A stretch of DNA of 8,634 nt from Alphaproteobacteria bacterium (GCA_025998735.1 BNWJ01000054.1:1-8634); one strand, 5' to 3'; positions 1 to 7,280 are shown, counted from the first letter of the stretch. Notes: generated by a model from the letters alone, not told the origin. A program made the numbers and translations.

Positions 1-1093
1 CCCATGAATCGCCAACCGGAGTTCCAGAATGCAACGGAATCAACGTCCAGGTTGTGTCTGGATTTTGCACATACACTTTTACGTTTGAATTTCCAGGCGT
101 GAGACTTTCGTAGGTAATTGAAACTTTAACGTTTGTTCCAGCTGGAATTGCACGCGTGACGTAGTCGCAATCTTCGTCGATGGTGCCAAGAACCGCCTGC
201 ACACCCTGGTATATAACCGGAGATTGCGTTTGTGTTCCCTTCAATTTCGCTTTTAATGAAATGTCTCCGTCGATTTTTTCCTTGAGTTGAACCGGCATAT
301 CTTCAGCTAAAACGTTGGTTTTTCCGTCTGAATCCGTGTAGATAAATTCAACGTCAGTCCCAGAAGAAACGCGCTCGATATTCGCAAGAGTCAACAAATC
401 TGTGTTTTGATCCGCAACAATTGTTCCCAAATTTATCTGATGTTCGGTTTCGGTAAATCTGCAAGCTAACAACCTGAACGTTAAATCCAATTCCTGGTGC
501 GCCGTCCAAGTACTGGCGTTTGACGAACTCAACAAAGCACCAACTTGATATGCCTGTCTGGTTATCCAAGCGTTGTGAATCGAGTCGAATTTTCCAAGTT
601 CAACCACAGCGACAGAGGTTTCCGCATCGTCAGTAAGTATCACAATTGCATATTCGACGTTTGCTTCCAGCCAAATCGGGCAACGTGACGTTGCATCCCC
701 GAATAAAACACGAGTATGAGTTCCGTTGACGTTGATGTCGGCTGGATAGACGTATCCTTGAGCAATAACGTTTTGATTGGGAAAACCAACAGTTGTCTCT
801 CGAATTTGAACTAAAACGCGAGATGTCCCCTTGTTTTTGAACCACAGATCAACGCCAGCAATGTGACGACCTGCGGCCAGTGTAAACGTCTGCGCGAGAG
901 GATCGTATCTAATCGTGATGGTTGTAACAATCCGTCTGGATTGCGTTGTGATTATACCACTTGAGGTATATGTTGCAAAGCCAACGCTCCCCTGATCTCC
1001 CACAACTCGAACGAGAGCAGTACCAGATGGGACACCCCATGGCACAACAAATGTACCGCTTGCTTTTCCCTGATTATTCGCTGTTATTGCCAT
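1..1093 (-). CDS. DUF4815-type tail protein, C-terminal half (partial, runs off left edge)
   Basis: An open frame starts at ATG 1093-1091 (MAITANNQGK...) and has no stop for 364 codons down to base 2, so it leaves the window. The first about 40 residues are a short beta-rich linker (GTFVVPWGVPSGT). A jelly-roll-like domain follows, opening with DPLAQTFTLAAGRHIAGVDL and including VQIRETTVGFPNQNV. That segment recurs, to my knowledge, in the C-terminal part of long phage DUF4815 tail proteins, probably in an adhesion or carbohydrate-contact role. A second beta-rich region (EFIYTDSDGKTNVLAEDMP) follows. Start support is moderate: GGTGA lies 9 nt upstream and the ATG overlaps the stop of the 30-codon ORF. 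I infer that this is the displaced second half of the 653-residue gene just upstream, split by a 112-nt segment. Function is inferred from family resemblance only. Confidence 0.75.
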   Translation of the reverse strand, partial: MAITANNQGKASGTFVVPWGVPSGTALVRVVGDQGSVGFATYTSSGIITTQSRRIVTTITIRYDPLAQTFTLAAGRHIAGVDLWFKNKGTSRVLVQIRETTVGFPNQNVIAQGYVYPADINVNGTHTRVLFGDATSRCPIWLEANVEYAIVILTDDAETSVAVVELGKFDSIHNAWITRQAYQVGALLSSSNASTWTAHQELDLTFRLLACRFTETEHQINLGTIVADQNTDLLTLANIERVSSGTDVEFIYTDSDGKTNVLAEDMPVQLKEKIDGDISLKAKLKGTQTQSPVIYQGVQAVLGTIDEDCDYVTRAIPAGTNVKVSITYESLTPGNSNVKVYVQNPDTTWTLIPLHSGTPVGDSW

Positions 1094-1176
1094 GTGATTG
1101 CATCACCAGCATTAATGCTAGCGCCCTCTGCTGCACTGTATGCCGACACTACCTGAAATATCTGAGTAGGTTTCAT
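1084..1176 (-). CDS. 30-codon ORF in the extra segment of the tail-protein gene
   Basis: This ORF runs from ATG 1176 to TAA 1084-1086 and encodes MKPTQIFQVVSAYSAAEGAS followed by INAGDAITWQ. A good ribosome site (AGAAGGA, 1184-1190) is placed 7 nt upstream, so translation is plausible. Its TAA overlaps the ATG of the following large frame in another phase, which would suit termination-reinitiation. I recognise no family. It could instead be the true N-terminus of the downstream protein joined by a -1 shift near 1093, since AGDAIT running into AITANNQGK reads smoothly. I favour a short coupling ORF inside inserted DNA, because the large proteins on either side join better without it. Confidence 0.45.
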   Translation of the reverse strand: MKPTQIFQVVSAYSAAEGASINAGDAITWQ

Positions 1177-1203
1177 TTTGTTTTCCTTCTGTGAAATCAT
1201 GCC
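1088..1203 (-). other. 112-nt extra segment flanked by GGCA direct repeats, splitting a tail-protein gene
   Basis: On the minus strand the last codons of the 653-residue gene are GCG GCA TGA. 112 nt further on, ATG GCA ATA ACA begins the next large frame. The GGCA copies are at 1200-1203 and 1088-1091. Joining at GGCA gives GCG GCA ATA ACA GCG, that is ...VAVEAA-ITANNQGK... in frame, matching the continuous layout I know for DUF4815 tail proteins. The segment brings a stop, a ribosome site, the 30-codon ORF and the palindrome AGCATTAATGCT (1108-1119). Its ends carry a weak inverted TGATT/AATCA. The interpretation as an insertion is inference. Confidence 0.5.
1184..1190 (-). promoter_or_regulatory. 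Ribosome binding site for the 30-codon ORF
   Basis: On the minus strand, AGAAGGA precedes ATG 1176 by about 7 nt. It lies directly after the TGA of the DUF4815 gene (1197-1199), so ribosomes finishing the large protein could reinitiate here. Confidence 0.6.
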
Positions 1204-3158
1204 GCCTCAACTGCTACTGGTATTCCCGAAAATTCTACAACTTCGATTCTTTCGCCTGGCTTTAGACCTTCGATTTTGATTTGCTGCCTTATTTGCCTCA
1301 TAAATGTGGCATATCTGCTTGTGCTTGCAACTAAAGTGTTCGCGTCCGTGTATGTATTGTAATAATTGCTATCGAAAATCCATGTGTAAAACAATTGCGT
1401 AACAGGACTCAACCACTGCGTTTCAATTTCCGTCCAGAAGTCGACGTTCGAATTTATAGTCACGTCAGCCGGAATTGGATCAAACGCACAATATGGATTG
1501 ATTTTCATACTGCCCGTCTGCAACTCCTGCGATATAACCGGCTCCAGCACATATGGCAACAAATAGACTTTTTGGTCTTTGGCGAGATCGTGAACTTCCG
1601 CTCTTGTCGGGAGAGTGAGGCATTTATCAACAATGGCTCCGGTTTGGGAAATTCCTTGGTCTCGCATGTCGTCATCGAAAAACGGATCGACAAAAATGCC
1701 TTTTTTGGCGCTTGGATCGCTGGCATTTGCGTCGTTTTTTAGTTGCTCTTGCGATATCAAATAGTAGAGATTCAAGACCATGTTTTTTATGCTCTCGATG
1801 TCGCCCATTTTTACGACTCGAATTGCGTTGTTGCTGACTTTTGGTTTTTGGTTGCTTGCCCAATTTTGAAAAATCTGAGCCAGAACTAGCTGCCCGTTAG
1901 GAGCCTTTGGAACTGAAGGAGTCCAGGCGTGCGCAAGACCTTTTATACGCCGCACAATTCCTTCGTTGTCTATCGTGATTAAATCATAACGTGGCATTTT
2001 CCAGGAATAAGTTACGAGAACCATGGTACCGTCGACGGCTCCAGAAATATTAAAACCAGTGTCCGTCACATTTGTTGGATCGACTTTTGTTCTGTATCGA
2101 TACGTGATTTCGTATGTACTTCCAGGAGCTGGTTCTGCACCAGGCGGCGACCAATCGACTTGGCCAGCCGTTAATTTGTAGTCGGTGTTTTTTGCGTAAA
2201 CAGTATTGCCTTGTTTTATAAGCATAATTTCAAGCACCGATGTCGACGGTATCGGATCCAACGCGCCACTATAACTTCCGTGACTGAGATTCACAGTTTT
2301 TTGAACCGTCACATCAACTGAAGTTACAGAGGCCAACGGAGCATGATTCAGCTGAACGGTCATGACTCCCTGAGCATTCGGCTCGAAAACATATGGATCC
2401 GAAGTTACGGTTTCCGCATCAATTTCATTATCAAATCGAACTCGTAACGAATGAGCCAACTCAATTTCGTAGCCATCGACGTGAGCTTTTCCTTCGTTGA
2501 TTGTGAAAACCTGCTCTGTATTAGAGTTTTCGAGACATGTAACGCTCATGCCACGAACTAAAAATGATCCGTTACTTTCGTTGTCGTATCGCGCGAGAGC
2601 AACGCTGACGGAATCCATTTGTGGAGCCAACGCTTTTTGAACAAGTACACCGTGTTCGACATTATATATAGAGTAAAATTCTCCGAGATCGGAAGTTTGC
2701 GGCGTTACACCTTCAGATTGAAAACTCCAAACCAAATTATATTGAAGTCGCGCCGCTCCAGTTTCCTGATAATTTCGTGTACCAACAGCTGGATCTCGTA
2801 GTTCTGGATCCTCCAATTCTGTGACGATTTTTTCTTTGAAATAAACTCCGATTTTCACTGAAACATCAATTGGGATTGTGAAATTTCCTTCGTGAATATC
2901 GCGAATGGCTCCGTTGAGATAAACTTGACCTGCCTCGACTGTAACAGCTCCACTTTGATTATCGATGATGCAAGTGCAACCTCTGATTACGTCTCCGTCT
3001 TTGAAGATCGCATTACCGAAATTTTTTAGAGCATGGCTTGAGTATTCTTGAATTTCGTTAAGCTCCGCAGACTGCAAACCTTTGCCAGCTAAAAACAACG
3101 ACTTCGTGTATTTCTTGTTGGAATCAAAGCGGTTGAAATAACCTTGTAGTGTTGGCAT
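1197..3158 (-). CDS. DUF4815 domain tail protein (N-terminal and central part, 653 aa)
   Basis: This is a distal tail or baseplate-associated structural protein, probably part of the fibre/adhesin assembly. The N-terminus (MPTLQGYFNRFDSNKKYTKS, then LFLAGKGLQSAELNEIQEYS and AIFKDGDVIRG) carries the DUF4815 pattern. Beta-rich segments follow (about residues 60-400). A helical stretch around IESIKNMVLNLYYLISQEQL (about 450-480) comes next, then the C-terminal signature FMRQIRQQIKIEGLKPGERI. The start is fixed by TTTTAGGAGATCACA immediately before ATG 3158. The protein ends at ...VAVEAA with TGA. Relatives that I know continue past this point into a linker and a DPLAQTF domain, and that material is found here in a separate frame below 1093. 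The gene therefore looks split. It follows the H-like collar protein, the usual order in such modules. Confidence 0.8.
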   Translation of the reverse strand: MPTLQGYFNRFDSNKKYTKSLFLAGKGLQSAELNEIQEYSSHALKNFGNAIFKDGDVIRGCTCIIDNQSGAVTVEAGQVYLNGAIRDIHEGNFTIPIDVSVKIGVYFKEKIVTELEDPELRDPAVGTRNYQETGAARLQYNLVWSFQSEGVTPQTSDLGEFYSIYNVEHGVLVQKALAPQMDSVSVALARYDNESNGSFLVRGMSVTCLENSNTEQVFTINEGKAHVDGYEIELAHSLRVRFDNEIDAETVTSDPYVFEPNAQGVMTVQLNHAPLASVTSVDVTVQKTVNLSHGSYSGALDPIPSTSVLEIMLIKQGNTVYAKNTDYKLTAGQVDWSPPGAEPAPGSTYEITYRYRTKVDPTNVTDTGFNISGAVDGTMVLVTYSWKMPRYDLITIDNEGIVRRIKGLAHAWTPSVPKAPNGQLVLAQIFQNWASNQKPKVSNNAIRVVKMGDIESIKNMVLNLYYLISQEQLKNDANASDPSAKKGIFVDPFFDDDMRDQGISQTGAIVDKCLTLPTRAEVHDLAKDQKVYLLPYVLEPVISQELQTGSMKINPYCAFDPIPADVTINSNVDFWTEIETQWLSPVTQLFYTWIFDSNYYNTYTDANTLVASTSRYATFMRQIRQQIKIEGLKPGERIEVVEFSGIPVAVEAA

Positions 3159-3163
3159 TGTGA

Positions 3164-3242
3164 TCTCCTAAAAGTGCGTGCCGCACAGGCATTCTTTTTG
3201 TGCTGTACTAAAAATCAAAATCATGCGTTTCTTCTCCTAAAA
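3164..3242. repeat. 10-bp direct repeat (TTTTAGGAGA) bounding a 69-nt unit
   Basis: On the minus strand TTTTAGGAGA occurs at 3242-3233 and again at 3173-3164, offset by 69 nt. The first copy contains the TAG of the H-like gene plus a ribosome site for the mini-ORF. The second contains the TAG of the mini-ORF plus the ribosome site of the DUF4815 gene. Removing one unit would leave a normal gene junction. This could be a small insertion, a duplicated junction, or chance reuse of a TAGGAG signal. Confidence 0.6.
3168..3224 (-). CDS. 18-codon mini-ORF between the collar and DUF4815 genes
   Basis: ATG 3224 follows TTTTAGGAGAAGAAACGC, a strong ribosome site at normal spacing. The frame encodes MILIFSTAQKECLCGTHF and ends at TAG 3168-3170, which is itself part of the next ribosome site. 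The peptide has two cysteines (CLC) and no family I know. Small stems in this stretch (GTGCG-TGC-CGCAC on the plus strand near 3175-3187) may matter more than the peptide. The ribosome site makes translation plausible, but a function is not supported. Confidence 0.35.
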   Translation of the reverse strand: MILIFSTAQKECLCGTHF

Positions 3243-3716
3243 TGTAACTACAAAACAAAAAGTTTCGCGTGTTGCTGGAGTTCGAATCAGCGGCACCGAA
3301 TGTTCAAGCAACAGCAAAATTCCAGGATCGACAATATCAGCTGGAAGAAAATATTTCTGACCAACAGGATGTTTTTCTGCCGTTTGAGTGCCAACAAATA
3401 ACCCAAGTTCGCGGATCGTATATTCACTGGCATCTGTAAAATCGTATAACGTTCGAATGAAAAGGTTGTTGGTTGGCACTTCGCTGGCGGAAAATCGTCC
3501 GGTCGGAGTTACAAGTTCGCCCTCGTCGTCACCAACGCAAAACAGAACTTCATCGACAACACGTCTGCCAACTTCATTTGTGAGAGTTGTTTGACTTGGA
3601 TCCTCCGAAACTAATTCATTCCATGCTTCGTCGCCTTGCCCCCAAGCTATGTGAATTACCTGATTTTTCACACTCTGCGCAATTGCCGTTCGTCCTGATT
3701 GTGTTAATATCGCCAT
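3237..3716 (-). CDS. Tail collar/fibre protein (P2 H N-terminal-like), 159 aa
   Basis: The start MAILTQSGRTAIAQSVKNQV with HIAWGQGDEAW, then EVGRRVVDEVLFCVGDDEGE, TPTGRF, PTNNLFIRTLYDF and IRELGLFVGT, is the characteristic N-terminal module of P2 gpH-type tail fibre proteins. In this lineage it exists as a stand-alone protein of about 160 residues ending in ...FVVTF. It probably links the baseplate (proteins J and I) to the distal fibre made by the next gene. The length fits the stand-alone form, so I do not call it truncated. A weak TTGGA lies 8 nt before ATG 3716, and TAG (3717-3719) abuts the ATG in the same frame. The stop TAG overlaps the following ribosome site. Confidence 0.75.
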   Translation of the reverse strand: MAILTQSGRTAIAQSVKNQVIHIAWGQGDEAWNELVSEDPSQTTLTNEVGRRVVDEVLFCVGDDEGELVTPTGRFSASEVPTNNLFIRTLYDFTDASEYTIRELGLFVGTQTAEKHPVGQKYFLPADIVDPGILLLLEHSVPLIRTPATRETFCFVVTF

Positions 3717-4940
3717 CTAAAAATTCCAAATTACGGTCTCTATATTCTTTATTCAGTGTTGAGAGAAAAAAGTCTAAAGCTTGATTAGTTGCTGGATATT
3801 TTTGCATAACTATTTTGCTGATTCCACGGAACATGGAAGTGTCTATTATCATGCCAAGTGTTATTGCCTTGATATTGAGCCTTTTCGTAATGGTCTCGAG
3901 CATGAGTTTTGTTTATGATGCACAAAAAATTCTGAAATACCGCGACATAATTTCTTGCGTGTTCGAATTCCGAAACAGAATGCGTGAAAGTACTCGCCGC
4001 TGAGCGTAAATTTTCTCGGAAAAATCTTTCTTCAACGAGAATGCGATTCATTATATTTTTATTGTGAGATAACAAACTGAACGAAACGACAAACGGTTCC
4101 TCCGTCAATTCATCATAACCAGAAGAAAATGCTGAATTGATATCTTCGAGAATTGACTCTGACAATACAACCAGTGCTTTTGCAATGATACTTGGTCGCA
4201 GCAACTTTTCTGGAAGATTACCGACGAATTTTGTGTTCCAAATATATCTTTCTGGAAGAGAAATACTTCTGTGATTGACGGCATCTAGCGGAGCATCGTC
4301 GAGATTTGCAAAATCCAATTTATACGTATCGATATTTTTTGCATAATCAAAATGCTCTCTGACGTTGCATTGCTCGAGCGGCATTTCCGGCATTTCTAGA
4401 GCATCAAAATTTTGTCGACCAAAAGAAAGTTTCGGCCCATCGTCTTGCAAACGAATCCCAGAATGATCGGATAAAAAATCTCCGAATTTCGAGCCATCCA
4501 AAATAAATCTGCGAATGTCGTATAATGAATTATACATACGACTGAGTCGAGATCGCAAAGGCGCGGCAAGCTCTGCAACTGAGACGATGGCACCAACTCC
4601 AAAACTATTGGGAATTTCCGACAAACCAATCTGAAATTCTGCGAAATGTTCGCCTGGAGGCTCTTCTTCTATGATGATGTTTTCAAAACCATACCAAGAT
4701 AGCGCGTTTCTCAATGACTTTGGTGTTCCGCGAATTCTATGAAATTCCAGTCCTTTTTTTAACCATCTCGGCAAAATCATCGATATTTACTTGCGCCAAA
4801 GAATACTCATATGCAAGCACAAGTTTTAGCTCGGTATCACGAAATTTAAAGCCAGCAAGAACGTCCGAATTCACTTTGTAGTCAATGGCTTCTGCAATAT
4901 TTCTTTCGGATTTTGTGGAGTTGAAAGGTAACAAACTCAT
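3717..4940 (-). pseudogene. Phage tail protein I (baseplate), interrupted by at least two frameshifts
   Basis: The gene starts at ATG 4940, overlapping the J stop (ATGA) with GGAG 8 nt upstream: MSLLPFNSTKSERNIAEAID, the P2 gpI opening. The first frame reaches ...DDFAEMVKK at an A7 run (4754-4760) and then meets a stop at 4737. The next phase continues the family perfectly with GLEFHRIRGTPKSLRNAL...SRMYNSLYDIRRFILDGSKFG...HSGIRL and stays open to 3785. Its last about 40 residues turn H/N/Q/W-rich, while a third phase from about 3912 reads naturally (LNIKAITLGMIIDTSMFRGI...). That third phase runs to 3616, overlapping the next gene by 100 nt. A further one-base change in T5 near 3719 would give a clean TAG-ATG junction. 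Every change needs one base skipped. Causes could be true decay, sequencing error in homopolymers, or recoding. The intact product would be about 405 residues and sit in the baseplate wedge. Confidence 0.7.
4754..4760 (-). other. A7 homopolymer at the first frame change in tail protein I
   Basis: The minus strand reads GTT AAA AAA AGG ACT GGA ATT TCA TAG in the upstream phase. Dropping one A gives GTT AAA AAA GGA CTG GAA TTT CAT, which continues the gpI family (VKKGLEFHR). A run of seven A is a likely site for indel mutation, polymerase slippage or an assembly error. Confidence 0.75.
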
Positions 4941-5746
4941 CTCAAAAGCTCCACAACTCCAAGGCGAGCACATTCGATTTCCGTAACAAGCACATCACTT
5001 ATCGGAGTAATCAGCTCAACATCTTTTACGCCATTCGAAAACAAATTCGATATAATCCATGACCGCGAAATGCTAACTCCGAGCCCTGCGATTTTAGCAA
5101 AATTTCCAATAAAAGATGCCTTCAGAGTCTCCAAAATTTCCGGCGGAGTGCTGGACATCAACGTGATTTTTGCTTTTACATTTATGTCGATCATATTACA
5201 GGCTACAACTTCTACGGTATCCGTCAGCATTCGAATATCTTCACGCAACATATACGCCGTAACTTTTTCCAGAAGATCATCGGAAACAATGCCGCCATTT
5301 TCCTTCGACAAAATCGAAATACGCACAAGTCCTGGCTCCGGAGAATCTGCGTTGGCCTCTTTCACTCGTTGGTCAGAATTTATTGCGTGATATTTGTATG
5401 CTTCGCGACTTCCAGATGACGACCATCCGACGATTTTTGCTTGAGTTCTATTTCGTAAATCTTCGTCGGATTCATTCTCTTTTCGTTCAATTCCATAAAA
5501 TACAGCCAAATTATCAAGATCGGAACCAGTCGCAAAAGCCAGCAAATTCGCTTTGGCTGCCTGATTAATTCGGCTCCTCAATAACAACTCACGGTATGCA
5601 GCCACCTCCATCAACTTAATTACCGGATCGCTTTCAAGATATGCTGAAAATTCAGCATCTAAAGACAAAAGAGCCTCTTTCATGCGCTGGAGAATTTCAT
5701 TAAAACTCAATTCATCAATGATCTGTGGAGTTTGAAGGTCATTCAT
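4937..5746 (-). CDS. J: Baseplate assembly protein J
   Basis: This 269-residue protein belongs to the P2 gpJ / Mu gp47 family and is a component of the baseplate wedge that carries the fibres. Family-like stretches are ELSFNEILQRMKEALLSLDA near the N-terminus, DPVIKLMEVAAYRELLLRSR, then INQAAKANLLAFATGSDLDN with LAVFYGIERKENESDEDLRN, and VRISILSKENGGIVSDDLLE. It ends ...VLVTEIECARLGVVELLR, a usual finish. The length is slightly below P2 J (about 300). The start ATG 5746 overlaps the W stop by ATGA and has AAGGA 8 nt upstream. It is coupled on both sides, to W before and I after. No broken motif is seen. Confidence 0.92.
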   Translation of the reverse strand: MNDLQTPQIIDELSFNEILQRMKEALLSLDAEFSAYLESDPVIKLMEVAAYRELLLRSRINQAAKANLLAFATGSDLDNLAVFYGIERKENESDEDLRNRTQAKIVGWSSSGSREAYKYHAINSDQRVKEANADSPEPGLVRISILSKENGGIVSDDLLEKVTAYMLREDIRMLTDTVEVVACNMIDINVKAKITLMSSTPPEILETLKASFIGNFAKIAGLGVSISRSWIISNLFSNGVKDVELITPISDVLVTEIECARLGVVELLR

Positions 5747-6078
5747 ATAATTAATCCTTCAATGTTGATTTTTTGCTGTGTAATCAAGTAAATACCACTT
5801 AGCGACAGAGTAATCCGCGCTTCCTTAATTTCCAGGATCGTGATCTTTTCCAGCTTAATACGAGGCTCCCATTTTTCGAGAGCCTCTGCTACAGCAGCAT
5901 AAATTTGAGGGAACAATTCTTTGTTAACCGGCTTATCCGTAAGGTTGAACAACTGCGAACCGTATTCACGGCACATAACTCGACTGCCAATTGGTGTCGT
6001 CAAAATATCAACGATGGATTGTTTCAAATGATCGAGATCGTTCAAATATTTTCCAGTTTCACGACTCATGCCTTTCAT
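5743..6078 (-). CDS. W: Baseplate protein W (GPW/gp25 family)
   Basis: This 111-residue lysozyme-like-fold baseplate protein of the P2 gpW / T4 gp25 family helps start sheath polymerisation at the baseplate. It shows the family core LKQSIVDILTTPIGSRVMCR followed by EYGSQLFNLTDKPVNKELFP and the helix AAVAEALEKWEPRIKLEKI, which includes the typical W-E-P-R-I. ATG 6078 is preferred over the internal ATG at 6069 because a strong GGGAGGG lies about 10 nt upstream. The gene follows V after 4 bases and overlaps J by ATGA. Confidence 0.93.
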   Translation of the reverse strand: MKGMSRETGKYLNDLDHLKQSIVDILTTPIGSRVMCREYGSQLFNLTDKPVNKELFPQIYAAVAEALEKWEPRIKLEKITILEIKEARITLSLSGIYLITQQKINIEGLII

Positions 6079-6082
6079 TTTT

Positions 6083-6745
6083 TCACATCCCTCCCATGCA
6101 TTTGCAAAAATTCGGAGTTGCAGAAAGCATTGCAGAGGTCAGCGAAATATTGCTGTTGGACATATCAATTGATGAGGCTCCGCACGACAATTGAATGCCC
6201 GATGACGATAACGTAATGCTTGAATTTCCAGCATTTATTGTGACTTGATTATTCGTAGCAGTTATAGACGCGTTTCCCGAATCTAACGTGATTTCTCCAT
6301 CAGATGCTGTAATTGAAGCGTTTCCAGAGTTCAATTGTATATTTCCATTATGTACATATATATATGTGTCATTCGTTTTTAGCTCGATTCCATTTTCAAA
6401 CGTTACTTCAAGTTTTTTTTCACTATTTGCTTTTACATCGGCTTTTGCGTTAAACGAAATGTCGTTTTTATTTTCGGGAGCAGCAAACGAATTGTAATGT
6501 ATCGACCGAATCACAACGGCTTGAGCCATTTCTCCGTGGGGTGAAAATACGACAACTTGCTCCCCAACAGTAATTGGAATCCAGCAACTTGTATCTCCGG
6601 CTGTTGAAACAATCGGAAGCCAGTTGGTTTTGACTTTTCCAATAGAAACTTTGACTTGTGCGCTGTCAACTTCAGCAACTTTTCCGATGCGAATTAAATT
6701 CGCAACACGCCTACGTAAATCAGAAAATGCAAAACTAGACTGCAT
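6083..6745 (-). CDS. V: Baseplate assembly protein V (tail spike)
   Basis: This P2 gpV / Mu gp45-type spike forms the trimeric tip that pierces the outer membrane. An N-terminal OB-fold region (residues about 1-85) has LIRIGKVAEVDSAQVKVSIG, LPIVSTAGDTSCWIPITVGE and QVVVFSPHGEMAQAVVIRSI. It is followed by a beta-helical needle with imperfect repeats of about 16-17 residues (SGNASITASDGEITLD, SGNASITATNNQVTIN, AGNSSITLSSSGIQLS). The C-terminus ends FCKCMGGM, whose cysteines might hold a metal at the tip; this is a guess. I chose ATG 6745 (MQSSFAFSDL, 220 aa) because GGAG (6758-6755) is 9 nt upstream. The ATG at 6760 would add METII but lacks a ribosome site. It overlaps the 3' fragment before it by 11 nt. 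Confidence 0.9.
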   Translation of the reverse strand: MQSSFAFSDLRRRVANLIRIGKVAEVDSAQVKVSIGKVKTNWLPIVSTAGDTSCWIPITVGEQVVVFSPHGEMAQAVVIRSIHYNSFAAPENKNDISFNAKADVKANSEKKLEVTFENGIELKTNDTYIYVHNGNIQLNSGNASITASDGEITLDSGNASITATNNQVTINAGNSSITLSSSGIQLSCGASSIDMSNSNISLTSAMLSATPNFCKCMGGM

Positions 6746-6858
6746 GATGATCGTCTCCATTAATTACGATTGTATGCACTGGAATTTGAAGTTGTTCGTC
6801 GTTCCAAACGGATTTTCCGACATGCATTTCGTGGCTCCATTCAATCAGCCAACAAATA
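6735..6858 (-). pseudogene. 3' fragment of the tail-terminator-like gene, cut off by a palindromic element
   Basis: Downstream of the palindrome the frame reads ICWLIEWSHEMHVGKSVWND then EQLQIPVHTIVINGDDHHAV and ends at TAG 6735-6737. It is in the same phase as the 122-residue frame upstream (the element adds 69 nt), so removing the element gives one uninterrupted gene of 158 residues ending 11 nt inside the V start, like the other coupled junctions. An internal ATG at 6827 with GGAG 7 nt upstream could still start a 30-residue peptide (MHVGKSVWNDEQLQ...). The hydrophobic-charged pattern and the W/G positions resemble C-termini of small tail proteins, but I do not recognise it on its own. Confidence 0.6.
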
Positions 6859-6927
6859 GACCTGTTGCAAAAGCCTCTTGGAGTCACTGATTATCAGGAC
6901 CAAAAATAGGCCTACGCAACAGGTCTA
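6857..6927. mobile_element. 71-nt near-palindromic element (MITE-like) with TA flanks
   Basis: TAGACCTGTTGC (6857-6868) and GCAACAGGTCTA (6916-6927) form a perfect 12-bp terminal inverted repeat. The arms of 35 nt pair at about 25 of 35 positions around a single central base at 6892, which is also the centre of CTGATTATCAG (6887-6897). The terminal TA on each side could be a duplicated TA target, leaving a 67-nt element. It contains an in-frame TAG that ends the upstream tail gene. It is too small to encode a transposase. It could be a MITE, an end-to-end insertion-sequence remnant or another palindromic repeat. I cannot assign a parent element. Confidence 0.65.
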
Positions 6928-7280
6928 ATGTACATATCAAAATCCGGTTTGAAAAAATCACGAGAAATTCCGCTCACCGTTGCTGGAGAAATTTTACAAC
7001 CAAATGAATTTAGGTGAGCGATGTTTGCTATCTCGCAAGCTAGTGATTGGCAAGCGATTTCAGCATTTTCAATTGTGGAATCAACAACAACTCTTGCTTC
7101 GATATTAGCGATCAAAGAAAGCTCTTCGGTTGCCGGATCACTGCCAATCCCATAACTTGCTATTTCAAGAAACACCGCCGGAGCAATTACTTCTGCGCGC
7201 GCGTTTGGATACAACAAACAAGATGCAATATTCGGACTGTTCAATATTTCTGTTCTGATGTTTTGTAAAAACTGAATCAT
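6912..7280 (-). CDS. Tail-terminator-like small tail protein, truncated N-terminal part (122 aa)
   Basis: The frame begins MIQFLQNIRTEILNSPNIAS and contains CLLYPNARAEVIAPAVFLEI, ASYGIGSDPATEELSLIANI and EARVVVDSTIENAEIACQSL. This alpha/beta pattern and its place between Z and V suggest a tail completion/terminator (gpU-like) protein. That is inference from position and length; I see no diagnostic motif. ATG 7280 overlaps the Z stop by ATGA. The last four residues (RPVA) and the TAG come from the palindromic element, so the natural protein likely continued for about 40 more residues encoded at 6858-6735. The truncated form may or may not work. Confidence 0.65.
   Translation of the reverse strand: MIQFLQNIRTEILNSPNIASCLLYPNARAEVIAPAVFLEIASYGIGSDPATEELSLIANIEARVVVDSTIENAEIACQSLACEIANIAHLNSFGCKISPATVSGISRDFFKPDFDMYIRPVA

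Noticed and set aside
1108..1119. AGCATTAATGCT palindrome as an operator
   Set aside because: It lies inside a translated operon with no promoter nearby, so there is no support beyond the 12-nt symmetry.
961..1194. Plus-strand open frame of 77 codons
   Set aside because: It lies opposite the split DUF4815 gene, starts inside the antisense of coding sequence, has no ribosome site and shows no family-like sequence.
1395..1742. Plus-strand open frame of 115 codons
   Set aside because: It is a shadow of the well-supported DUF4815 gene with no start signal.
6083..6745. SGNASIT repeats in protein V as a variable-number tandem repeat
   Set aside because: The repeats are divergent at DNA level and match the expected beta-helix of spike proteins.
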